Below, one piece after another: positions 9,157-15,937 of a DNA stretch of 38,895 nucleotides (within the stretch, counting starts at the first letter, position 1; the number at the start of each line of letters is the position of its first letter). The notes under the pieces are model-generated. The model saw only the letters and a program-made list of their open reading frames with translations. It was not told where the DNA came from and ran no database searches. The translations under genes were made by a program, and so were the position numbers. Source of the DNA: Candidatus Polarisedimenticolia bacterium (lineage in GTDB: Bacteria > Acidobacteriota > Polarisedimenticolia > Gp22-AA2 > AA152); the NCBI GenBank assembly GCA_035764505.1, contig DASTZC010000210.1, positions 1 to 38,895 of the forward strand. The letters run 5' to 3'.

Positions 9157-9676
9157 ATGAATCATGCCCGGTGGATACGGGCGGCGATCGCCTGCCTCGC
9201 CGCGCTCTGGCTCTCCTGCTCGGAGCCGGGCAGAGCCCCGAGCGACAGCCTGATGAATGCGCCGCCGACATCCTGAAATCGGTGCGATCCTCCGGCGCCG
9301 CCGCCGTTCTGGTCAATCGATGGGCGACCTGGTGCGATCCCTGCCGCGAGGAGTTCCCCCACCTGCTGCGCCTGGCGCGGAAGTACCGGCCGCGGGGCTT
9401 GAAGATCCTGCTGGTTTCCGCCGACAGCCAGGACGAGGCCGAGGCGGTGCGTCGCTTCCTGAAGGAGCAGGGGGTCGATTTCCCCACCTACCTGAAGGCC
9501 GAGGAGGATCCACCGTTCCCATCGACGGATTGGAGCAGCACTGGACGGGGGCGCTGCCGGCGACCTTGCTGTTCGACGCCAGCGGCCGCCGGCGCGGCTT
9601 CTGGGAGGGGCCGGTGGCGACGCCCGAGCTGGAGAAAGAGATCATCGGAGTGCTGGGCCAGCCCGCCCATTCCTGA
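9157..9676 (+). pseudogene. TlpA-like thioredoxin lipoprotein, broken by two frameshifts
   Basis: The pieces read as one TlpA/ResA-type disulfide reductase spread over three frames. From ATG 9157 the first frame gives a lipoprotein signal (LAALWLSC, lipobox cysteine near residue 22) and stops at 9276. The second frame, used from roughly 9255 to 9510, carries VLVNRWATWCDPCREEF with the WC-x-x-C active site, then the helix and strand of the thioredoxin fold. The third frame, from about 9512 to the TGA at 9676, supplies VPIDGLEQHW, the conserved GALPATLLFD with its cis-proline, and a normal C-terminal helix. Both shifts have the same sense, each equivalent to one missing base. The homology is clear and the gene looks only recently broken. 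Sequencing or assembly error is as likely as true decay. GTG 9171 opens the second frame but gives no sensible signal peptide. Confidence 0.75.
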
Positions 9677-9688
9677 GGGAGGAGCGAC

Positions 9689-10285
9689 ATGAAGCGGATC
9701 CTGCTTTGCGCGACGGCGGCGGCAGTCTCCCTGAGCGCCGCCTTCGCCCTCGGCATCGGCGACAAGGCGCCTTCCACCCGCGTCAAGATGAAGAACGTCG
9801 ACGGCCGGGAGCTTTCCATCAAGGATGTGGCGGGGGAGAAGGGGACGCTCGTCGTCTTCTCCTGCAACCATTGCCCCTACGTGACGGCGTGGCAGGAGCG
9901 CATCGCCGCCATCGGCAACGCGGCGATGGAGCGCTCCATCGGCGTGATCGTCATCAACTCGAACGATCCCAAGGCCCATGCCGAGGACGGCTACGAGCAG
10001 ATGCGGCAGCGCGCCGGGGAGCTGCGCTTCAATTTCCCCTACGTCGTGGACAAGACCTCGGATGTGGCGCGCAACTTCGGGGCGACGAGGACCCCGGAGA
10101 GCTTCCTCTTCTCCAAGGAGGGGACGCTCGTCTACCACGGGGCCATCGACGACTCGCATAAGCCGGCCAACGTGCAGCAGCACTACCTGAAGGACGCCAT
10201 CGAGGCGCTGGTTTCCGGCAAGAACGTCAGAGTGAAGGAGACCAAGTCGGTAGGGTGCAGCATCAAATTCCGCGAATCGAAGTAG
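9689..10285 (+). CDS. Periplasmic thioredoxin-like (redoxin) protein
   Basis: This 198-residue protein starts with a signal peptide (KRILLCATAAAVSLSAAFA) and continues as a thioredoxin-fold redoxin. The active-site region is FSCNHCPYVTAW, giving a C-x-x-C pair near residues 55-58. The later part has VVDKTSDVARNFGATRTPE with the cis-proline loop, then FLFSKEGTLVYHGAIDD, as in the widespread AhpC/TSA-like thioredoxin family proteins with a CNHCPY site. GGGAGGAG just before ATG 9689 is a strong ribosome binding site. It lies 12 bases after the broken TlpA-like gene, so the two probably formed one extracytoplasmic redox operon. Its partner and substrate are unknown. Confidence 0.9.
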   Translation: MKRILLCATAAAVSLSAAFALGIGDKAPSTRVKMKNVDGRELSIKDVAGEKGTLVVFSCNHCPYVTAWQERIAAIGNAAMERSIGVIVINSNDPKAHAEDGYEQMRQRAGELRFNFPYVVDKTSDVARNFGATRTPESFLFSKEGTLVYHGAIDDSHKPANVQQHYLKDAIEALVSGKNVRVKETKSVGCSIKFRESK

Positions 10286-10310
10286 CGAGGCGGTCCTGCG
10301 GCGAGGAACA

Positions 10311-10337
10311 GGCCCGGCCGCCCACGGCGGCCGGGCC
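10311..10337. terminator. Perfect 12-bp hairpin between convergent genes
   Basis: GGCCCGGCCGCC and its exact complement are separated by a three-base loop. The hairpin lies between the redoxin gene and the convergent Cys-rich peptide gene. There is no clear T-run on either side, so it may be a bidirectional transcription barrier and not a classical intrinsic terminator. Confidence 0.5.
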
Positions 10338-10348
10338 CATGAAACGAC

Positions 10349-10678
10349 CTAGCGACACTTGCAGAGGCGCGGCGGGCAGTTGCTGTGGACGCACTTGCCG
10401 AGGCCCGCGCCGCAGCGTGCGTCGCAATCGGAGTCGCTCCAGCATTCGGGTAGCAGGCGGCAGATGGCCACCGGCTCGGGATTAACGGCTCCCTGGTCGA
10501 AGAAGCCCGGCGGGAGCTGGCCGGGATCCAGGCCGCAATCGCTTCCTGCCGGGAACTGCGCCGGGTCGATCCCCGGATCGAGGTTTACCGCCGGGGTCGG
10601 GCCCGTGGCGCTCATGACCGCCAGTCCCGCCAGGACCACCATGACGGCCGCCAGCTTCCCAATCCAGACGCTGCGCAT
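10349..10678 (-). CDS. Small secreted Cys-rich, defensin-like protein A
   Basis: This 109-residue protein has a signal peptide (KLAAVMVVLAGLAVMSA), a short Pro/Asp-rich middle part with IDPAQFP and LPPGFFDQ, and a Cys-rich C terminus. Its cysteines are at 48, 73, 79, 85, 89, 96, 101, 106 and 108, so from C73 the spacing is C-x5-C-x5-C-x3-C-x6-C-x4-C-x4-C-x-C. The C-x3-C with a final C-x-C and a G-K-C resemble the CS-alpha-beta and gamma-core features of defensins. AGGAGG at 10685-10690 is an ideal ribosome binding site. It is a tandem paralog of protein B at 10775, with the same cysteine spacing and upstream region. I do not recognise a named family. It could be a secreted antimicrobial or signalling peptide, a metal-binding protein or a small structural protein. 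Confidence 0.8.
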   Translation of the reverse strand: MRSVWIGKLAAVMVVLAGLAVMSATGPTPAVNLDPGIDPAQFPAGSDCGLDPGQLPPGFFDQGAVNPEPVAICRLLPECWSDSDCDARCGAGLGKCVHSNCPPRLCKCR

Positions 10679-10714
10679 TCTAATCCTCCTATGAAAGGGA
10701 AGAGATTTGCTCTC

Positions 10715-10743
10715 CCAATGCGCGGATTCCCCGGGTGTGTCAA
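10715..10743 (-). promoter_or_regulatory. Predicted promoter of Cys-rich protein A
   Basis: Read on the minus strand, TTGACA (10738-10743) is followed after exactly 17 bases by CATTGG (10715-10720). The -35 is consensus and the -10 is poor. The same arrangement, including most of the spacer (CCGGGGAATCCGCG), is present upstream of protein B. Confidence 0.55.
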
Positions 10744-10774
10744 GGCTTCCGGAAGGCGGTCGGGCCCGGTGAAT

Positions 10775-11101
10775 CTAGCGGCACTTGCAGATGCGAGTCG
10801 GGCAGTTGCTGTGAACGCACTTTCCCCCGCCGCCGCCGCAGAGGACGTCACAATCGGAATCGGAGAAGCATTCCGGCAGCCTGCGGCAGGCCATCGGCTC
10901 CGGCGCCGCGCCGTCCTGGTCGAAAAAGCCGGGGGGGATCTGGCCGGTATCCAGACCGCAGTCGCTCGCTGCCGGGAACTGTGCCGGGTCGATGCGGGAG
11001 TCGGGAACCGCCGTAGGGACGGGGATGGCCGAACTCATGACCGCAAGCCCCACGAGCACCACCGCGACCGCCGCCAGCTTCGGCATCCAGGTTCTGTTCA
11101 T
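10775..11101 (-). CDS. Small secreted Cys-rich, defensin-like protein B
   Basis: This 108-residue paralog of the neighbouring protein A has the same design: signal peptide (KLAAVAVVLVGLAVMSS), IDPAQFP, a PPGFFDQ linker and a Cys-rich tail. The cysteines at 72, 78, 84, 88, 95, 100, 105 and 107, plus 48, keep exactly the same spacing as in A while many residues between them differ. That is the pattern expected if disulfide bonds are under selection. The frame is open further upstream to 11347, but ATG 11101 has CCTCCT complementary to the 16S tail at 11108-11113 and a full signal peptide. It is divergent from the sigma-factor operon, with about 115 bases between the start codons. The function is unknown. 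Confidence 0.8.
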   Translation of the reverse strand: MNRTWMPKLAAVAVVLVGLAVMSSAIPVPTAVPDSRIDPAQFPAASDCGLDTGQIPPGFFDQDGAAPEPMACRRLPECFSDSDCDVLCGGGGGKCVHSNCPTRICKCR

Positions 11102-11135
11102 CGCGAACCTCCTGTGCAAGAAAAGAGTTTGTCTT

Positions 11136-11164
11136 CCAATACGCGGATTTCCCGGACCTGTCAA
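11136..11164 (-). promoter_or_regulatory. Predicted promoter of Cys-rich protein B
   Basis: On the minus strand TTGACA (11159-11164) and TATTGG (11136-11141) are 17 bases apart. The spacer ends in CCGGGAAATCCGCG, nearly the same as upstream of protein A. The promoter and leader were therefore duplicated with the gene or kept by a common regulator. Confidence 0.55.
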
Positions 11165-11216
11165 GGCACCATCGGGCCGCACCATTTTTCTTGAAAAAAG
11201 AACGAACGGAACCGCG

Positions 11217-11855
11217 ATGAAGCGTGTTCTAAGAAGCATGAAGAACTCCTGGACCGGCGGCGAGGCGGCCATCGTCGTCGAATCAGTTGAAGAGAACCTG
11301 GCCCTGTCGGTGCGCCGGGGCACCCCCGGGGCCTTCGAGCGGCTCATGGATCGCTACGAGGGGTCTTTGTTCACCTACGCTCTCGGGTTTCTGCAGAACC
11401 GTCAGGACGCGCAGGAGGTGGTGCAGGACGCCCTGGTGCGGGCGCACCGGGCGTTGACCCGGCAGTACGACGAGAGGCGCTGCGCCTCGCTGGCGCTGCG
11501 CCCCTGGCTGTTCCGGGCGGTGCGCAACCTCTGCCTCAACAAACGCCGCCCCAAAGGACGCGCCCTGGAGCGGCCGCTGGAGGAGTACGACGACGGGCGG
11601 ATCGGGCCGTTCGTCCGGTCACGGCGCAGCGATTTCGAGCAGCACGAGGAAGCCGACGTGCTGCGAGCCACGCTGGCCTCGCTGCCGGTGGAGGCACGGG
11701 AGCTGATCGTTCTGCGGTTCATGGAGGAGATGTCGTACGCCGAGATCGCCCGAACGGTCGGGACGACGCAGGCGGCCTTGCGAGCCAAGGTGTTTCGCGC
11801 CCTGAAGATGCTGCGCGAGTCGCTGGAGAAGAAGGGAGTCACCCATGCGGTGTAG
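11217..11855 (+). CDS. ECF-type RNA polymerase sigma factor
   Basis: This protein of about 212 residues has only the two domains of group IV (ECF) sigma factors. Region 2 is FTYALGFLQNRQDAQEVVQD with the core-binding and -10 recognition helices, and LALRPWLFRAVRNLCLNKRR completes that domain. Region 4 is LPVEARELIVLRFMEEMSYA followed by the EIARTVGTTQAALRAKVFRA helix-turn-helix. ATG 11217 and ATG 11238 are both plausible starts, and neither has a strong ribosome binding site. The 3' end overlaps the next gene by 11 bases, the usual coupling of an ECF sigma factor to its anti-sigma factor. The partner here is an unusual zinc-finger/Ogt/Ada fusion, so the sigma factor may control genes responding to DNA alkylation. 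Its target promoters are not known. Confidence 0.92.
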   Translation: MKRVLRSMKNSWTGGEAAIVVESVEENLALSVRRGTPGAFERLMDRYEGSLFTYALGFLQNRQDAQEVVQDALVRAHRALTRQYDERRCASLALRPWLFRAVRNLCLNKRRPKGRALERPLEEYDDGRIGPFVRSRRSDFEQHEEADVLRATLASLPVEARELIVLRFMEEMSYAEIARTVGTTQAALRAKVFRALKMLRESLEKKGVTHAV

Positions 11856-12726
11856 AACGGTATTGACGAGAATCGACGCGCTGCGGACGGGGGAGCTGCA
11901 TCCCGCACAGCGGGGAGCGGTGCGCAAGCACCTGCGCACCTGCGCCAGCTGCGACGAGTCGGTCGCGGACCTGGCGCAGCTGGCGCGGGCGGTGAAATCG
12001 CTGGCGGCGGTCCCTTCCGGCGCTCTGCGCGAGGCGCTGGAGCCCGCCGGATCCTATGCGCGCCTGTCCACCTCCTTCGGGCCCCTCTGGGTGGCCTTCT
12101 CGCGCCGCGGCCTGCGCATGATCCACCTGGGGGGCGGGGAGGAAGCCTTCCTGTCGCGGCTGGCGGCGCGCTATGCCCGGCGTCCGCGCCGCGCCGATCT
12201 CCCGGCCCCGTTGCGCCGGCGCATCCTGGCGACCCTGGAAGGGAAGGCCAGCGGCCGGGTGCCGATCGATCTCGGCGGCGCCTCGCCGCTCGAGACGCAG
12301 GTGCTCGAGGCGATGGCGCGAATCCCGCGCGGCGAGGTGCGCAGCTACTCCTGGCTCGCGGCGTGTGTCGGCCGCCCGCGCGCGGTGCGTGCGGTGGCCC
12401 GCGTCGTCGCCGGCAACCGGATTCCCTTCGTGCTGCCCTGCCATCGCGTGGTTCCGGCAGGAGGAGGGACCGGGGAATATGCTTTCGGCAGTGAGAAAAA
12501 GCGACGTCTGCTGCGCCGGGAGGGGGTCGACGTCGATCAGCTCGATGATCTCGCCCGGCGAGGCGTGCGCCTGATCGGATCGCGCACGACCGGTATTGCC
12601 TGCGTTCCCACCTGCCGCGACGCGCGCCGCATCCGCGCAGACAACCAGGTGCCGCTGCGCGGCCCCGCCGATGCGCATCAGGAAGGATTCCGGCCATGCC
12701 GCCACTGCCGGCCCTTCGCGGCCTAG
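11845..12726 (+). CDS. Anti-sigma zinc finger / O6-methylguanine methyltransferase / Ada zinc-domain fusion
   Basis: Three domains can be read in this 293-residue protein. Residues 1-55 form a zinc-binding anti-sigma (zf-HC2) module, with C3 and the H29-x3-C33-x2-C36 motif. Residues 70-228 are a complete Ogt-type methyltransferase: the HTH arginine finger is near R182, N191 precedes the active site, PCHRV at 198-202 has acceptor C199, and a terminal LLRREG is present. Residues 240-291 match the Ada N-terminal zinc domain, with C253, C257, C285 and C288 in the C-x3-C...C-x2-C pattern and the segments SRTTGIACVPTCRDARR and GFRPCRHCRP. In Ada this domain repairs methyl phosphotriesters and works as a switch. 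There is no AraC-type DNA-binding domain and no membrane segment. It overlaps the ECF sigma gene by 11 bases and the phosphatase gene by 31. A role as a methylation-sensing anti-sigma factor with repair activity is inferred. Confidence 0.9.
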   Translation: MRCRTVLTRIDALRTGELHPAQRGAVRKHLRTCASCDESVADLAQLARAVKSLAAVPSGALREALEPAGSYARLSTSFGPLWVAFSRRGLRMIHLGGGEEAFLSRLAARYARRPRRADLPAPLRRRILATLEGKASGRVPIDLGGASPLETQVLEAMARIPRGEVRSYSWLAACVGRPRAVRAVARVVAGNRIPFVLPCHRVVPAGGGTGEYAFGSEKKRRLLRREGVDVDQLDDLARRGVRLIGSRTTGIACVPTCRDARRIRADNQVPLRGPADAHQEGFRPCRHCRPFAA

Positions 12727-13466
12727 AGATCGGCACGCCGCCGCTGCCGCCCGGGCGGCGCCACGGCTGGGACGTGCATGCCTTCTCCCGTCCGGCCCGG
12801 ACGTTCACCGGTGATTTCTACTTAACGCGCCGCGGCGGCGGGAGTCTCTGGCTGGCGCTTGGCGACGTCGCGGGCAAAGGACTGCCCGCCGCCGTCTTCA
12901 TGGCAATGATCCAGGAAAAGCTGGAGGAATTACTGGACGGTTGCGCGTCACGATCGCTGCGGCCCGCGCAGGCGTTGCGACATCTGAATGAGTTTCTCCT
13001 GGCGCAGCTCCCCGCCAATCGCTTCGCCACGGCGGTGGTGGCGCGCCTGTCTGCGGACGGAGCGCTCGAGATTGCGAATGCCGGACATTGCGTGCCGCTC
13101 ATCCGCCGGCGGGAGGGCAGCCTCCAGGGGATCGCTCCTACAGGACCGGTTCTCGGGATCCTGGCCGACCCACAATGGACCGCCGTCAGGACGCGCCTGC
13201 GCGCCACCGAGACGCTGCTGCTCTACAGCGACGGCCTGGTCGAGGCGCCTTCGGGGCGCGCCGAAGAGTTCGGGATGGGACGAATCCGGTCGCTTCTGGC
13301 GGGTGCGGCCGCATCCGATGCGCGAGGCATCGCGGGGAAAATGGTAAAGGCCGCGGAGGAGCACGCCGGCGGGACGCGACACGACGATCTCACGGTGGTG
13401 GTGGCGCAACGCCCGGCGGGGCCGTCCCTGCTTCGGAGCGGATTGGGTCGCGGCTCGGCGGCCTGA
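12696..13466 (+). CDS. SpoIIE/RsbU-type PP2C serine phosphatase
   Basis: The 256-residue protein is a bare PP2C-like SpoIIE domain with no N-terminal sensor. The expected metal ligands are present: D40 in TGDFY, D57 in GDVAGKGLPAA, D179 in LLYSDGLVE and D231 in HDDLTVVV. Family members dephosphorylate anti-anti-sigma proteins in partner-switching pathways and so release sigma factors. ATG 12696 has AGGAAGGA upstream and overlaps the end of the fusion gene by 31 bases, so it is almost certainly the third gene of the sigma operon. No STAS-domain antagonist or serine kinase is nearby, so its substrate here is unclear. It ends 24 bases before a convergent gene. Confidence 0.9.
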   Translation: MPPLPALRGLEIGTPPLPPGRRHGWDVHAFSRPARTFTGDFYLTRRGGGSLWLALGDVAGKGLPAAVFMAMIQEKLEELLDGCASRSLRPAQALRHLNEFLLAQLPANRFATAVVARLSADGALEIANAGHCVPLIRRREGSLQGIAPTGPVLGILADPQWTAVRTRLRATETLLLYSDGLVEAPSGRAEEFGMGRIRSLLAGAAASDARGIAGKMVKAAEEHAGGTRHDDLTVVVAQRPAGPSLLRSGLGRGSAA

Positions 13467-13490
13467 CTCTCTGCGTGGCTGGACCTGTTT

Positions 13491-15227
13491 CTAATGGCCC
13501 GCGGCGGTCGAGGCTTTGCGGATCGTCACGAAGCGGTCGGCTTCGAGGTCGGTCATCACCGTCTGCGTCCCGTCCGGCCAGCGTACCTCCAGCCGATCGA
13601 CCCGCGTCGAATCTCCCAGCCCGAAGTGCAGGCGCGGATCCTCGACCGAGAGATACGAGCCGCTGCTCGCCAGGTCACGGATCAGCGTGCGTCCTCCCGC
13701 CTCGACCGTCACCAGCGTCCCGATCGGAGTCCCCTTGCCGGGGGGCACCTCCAGGATCACCGTGAGCCAGCTGCCGCGGCGTGGCGTTTCGTTTCTCAAG
13801 AGAGTGGGCGGGGCGTCGAGATTGGAAATCAGCAGGTCCAGATCGCCGTCGTTGTCGTAATCGCCCGCCGCGAGGCCGCGGCTCGAGAGGGTCACGCCGA
13901 ATCCGGGGCCGGCGGAGCCGCTCGCGTCCCGGAAGCGCCCGCTCCCCACGTTCTCCAGGAGCAGGTTGCGCTGCGCAAAGGTGGCGCCGAGCTCCGGATG
14001 CCGGTCGACCTGGGGGTAGATGTGGCCGTTGGCCACGACCAGGTCCAGATCTCCGTCGCTGTCGAGATCGGCGAAGGCGGTCCCCCAGGACAGCGGCTCG
14101 AAGGTCGGCCCGGCCACGCCGGCCTCTTCGGTCACGTCGCGGAAGAAGCCGGCGCCATCGCCGCGATAGAGCGTGCTGTAGTCCTCGGCGAAGTTCGTCA
14201 CGAACAGATCCAGGGACCCGTCGCCGTTGGAATCGCCCGAGGCGATCCCCATGCCGGCCTGCGCCGCCCCTTCCGAGCCGAACGCCGCCCCCGACCAGAG
14301 AGCGGTCTCCAAAAAGTGTCCCCGACCTTCGTTGCGATAGAGGTAGTTGGCATCGGAGTCGTTGGCGACATAGAGATCGGCATCGCCGTCGCGATCCCAG
14401 TCTCCGGCGCGGACGCCGAAACCGAAGGCGAGGATGCGATCCTCGAGCCCTGCCGACGCCGTGGCCTCCTCGAACCGCCCGGCGCCGTCCGAGCGAAAGA
14501 AATGATCCGGCGCTCCGGGAAGTCCGAAGGGACCGAAGGCCACTTTGTCGACTCCCTTCCAGTCGAGGGTGGGGCGGGCCGCGAGGACGTCCTGGAGGGA
14601 GCCGTCGATGTAGGCGGCGATGTAGAGGTCGAGATCGCCGTCGCCGTCGGCGTCGAAGAAGGCGGCTCCGGTGTTCCATCCCGGCGATTCGATCCCGGCG
14701 CGGCGCGCGACGTTCTCGAAGGTGCCGTTTCCACGATTCCGGTAGAGGAGATTCGCACCGAAGGCGGTGACCAGGATGTCCGGGAAGCCGTCCTGATCGA
14801 AATCGGCGACGGCGACGCCGGTATACCAGCCTGCTTCGCCTCCCACCCCCGCCCTGTCGGTGACGTCCTCGAACGTCCCGTTCCCAAGGTTCCGGTACAG
14901 CGCGTTACGCCCCTTCTCGACGATGGCGCTGCCGGAGAGCTTCCAGCCGTTGGGGAGGTAGACGTCGAGAAGACCATCCCGGTCGTAGTCGAGCCAGGCG
15001 ACGCCGGCGCCGGCCGATTCGAGGAGGTGATCCTTGGTCGGGCGTCCCGCCAGAAGGACGCGCGTCAGTCCCGACTGCCGGCCGACGTCCACGAAGCGGA
15101 AAGGATGGCCCGGGGGAAGCGCGGGCGGGCTTCCGGCGCCGGGAGTCCGCTCGCCGGAGCCGCAGCCGGCGAGCACGAGAACCGTGAGGAGGGCCGGGAA
15201 GGCGGATGCCGGGGGCCGATGGATCAG
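13491..15227 (-). CDS. CRTAC1-type FG-GAP/VCBS lipoprotein with ASPIC/UnbV domain
   Basis: The protein contains at least seven calcium-binding FG-GAP/VCBS motifs (DYDRDGLLD, DFDQDGFPD, DADGDGDLD, DWDRDGDAD, DSNGDGSLD, DLDSDGDLD, DYDNDGDLD), which should fold as a beta-propeller. A C-terminal ASPIC/UnbV domain follows (IGTLVTVEAGGRTL to VDRLEVRWPDG). It is an exported surface or periplasmic protein of unknown ligand. GTG 15176 would leave only MLAGC before the lipobox. Reading on to the upstream stop at 15228-15230 gives a good lipoprotein signal (FPALLTVLVLAGC), and the only other NTG codon is CTG 15227. That CTG overlaps the previous gene's TGA and has AAAGGGG upstream. I therefore annotate the CTG start, giving 578 residues, with moderate confidence in the start only. 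Confidence 0.85.
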   Translation of the reverse strand: MIHRPPASAFPALLTVLVLAGCGSGERTPGAGSPPALPPGHPFRFVDVGRQSGLTRVLLAGRPTKDHLLESAGAGVAWLDYDRDGLLDVYLPNGWKLSGSAIVEKGRNALYRNLGNGTFEDVTDRAGVGGEAGWYTGVAVADFDQDGFPDILVTAFGANLLYRNRGNGTFENVARRAGIESPGWNTGAAFFDADGDGDLDLYIAAYIDGSLQDVLAARPTLDWKGVDKVAFGPFGLPGAPDHFFRSDGAGRFEEATASAGLEDRILAFGFGVRAGDWDRDGDADLYVANDSDANYLYRNEGRGHFLETALWSGAAFGSEGAAQAGMGIASGDSNGDGSLDLFVTNFAEDYSTLYRGDGAGFFRDVTEEAGVAGPTFEPLSWGTAFADLDSDGDLDLVVANGHIYPQVDRHPELGATFAQRNLLLENVGSGRFRDASGSAGPGFGVTLSSRGLAAGDYDNDGDLDLLISNLDAPPTLLRNETPRRGSWLTVILEVPPGKGTPIGTLVTVEAGGRTLIRDLASSGSYLSVEDPRLHFGLGDSTRVDRLEVRWPDGTQTVMTDLEADRFVTIRKASTAAGH

Positions 15228-15790
15228 CTATGCCCCTTTGCCATCAGCTCGGAAAACTGCGTGGAGACCTTCTGCCATTCGGCATCCAGGGCGGCCGCAT
15301 CCGGAGCAGCCGCTAGCTTGCCGATCGCTCCGGCGGCGTCCAGGAAGACCTTCTTCGCCGCCCGGGTGACAATGACGAAGCCCTCGTCGTAGATCCCCTT
15401 CTGCTCGCCCTGGGCGTTGTGATGGTGCCCGCCTTCCAGCAGCCGCTTGCGGACGCCTGCCACCGATCCGTCGCCTTCATTGCCCAGCTGCGAGACGAGC
15501 GAGGCGAGCTTCTCGATCTCGGCCTTGGCGGGCTTTTTCGCTTTCATGTTGGCGCGGGCTTCCGCCAGCGCTGCCTCGGCATGCCCGTAAGTGCTCCCCA
15601 GAATGGACCGGACGAGATTGGCTTCCGACGATTTCACCGCCAGGATGGCGTCGGAGAGGGACTTGTAGGTGTCGACCAGCGGCGCGGGGGTGCCGGAAGT
15701 GTCTCCGCCCGCCGCGTGGATAGACGAGAGCGCGCCGAATCCAGCCGCAATCAAGGAGAGGCAAATCACGACCCGTGCAGCTCGGCTCAC
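15224..15790 (-). CDS. Small secreted protein of unknown function
   Basis: The 188-residue protein begins with a signal peptide (RVVICLSLIAAGFGALSS). The remainder looks largely alpha-helical, with Ala/Lys-rich helices, a GGHHH cluster near the middle and a conserved-looking EGFVIVTRAAKKVFLDAAG segment. I do not recognise the family; the histidines could bind metal. The frame is open to 15880, but GTG 15790 is preferred because GGAGG at 15797-15801 is correctly spaced and gives the signal peptide a normal N terminus. It is followed directly by the FG-GAP lipoprotein through a 4-base CTGA overlap, so the two are probably co-translated and may act together at the cell surface. Confidence 0.75.
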   Translation of the reverse strand: MSRAARVVICLSLIAAGFGALSSIHAAGGDTSGTPAPLVDTYKSLSDAILAVKSSEANLVRSILGSTYGHAEAALAEARANMKAKKPAKAEIEKLASLVSQLGNEGDGSVAGVRKRLLEGGHHHNAQGEQKGIYDEGFVIVTRAAKKVFLDAAGAIGKLAAAPDAAALDAEWQKVSTQFSELMAKGHS

Positions 15791-15937
15791 CAGGCACCTC
15801 CATCGGTAAAGTTGATCATGGCAATCCCGAAAACCGGCCGCATCATACACGAGGCGCTTTCCCGACGCTGCCCCCGCCACGCGGGCCGCGGGATTCGCGA
15901 TCTTCTTCAGCGCGGCTTTTCGACCTGTCTGGAGATT

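Noticed and set aside
9171-9692. Intact thioredoxin gene starting at GTG 9171
   Set aside because: That frame lacks a sensible N terminus and loses the conserved cis-proline strand. The conserved parts are found in the two neighbouring frames.
13494-15392. Long plus-strand open frame opposite the FG-GAP lipoprotein
   Set aside because: The minus strand has seven calcium-binding motifs and an ASPIC domain. The plus-strand translation is compositionally biased and has no recognisable feature.
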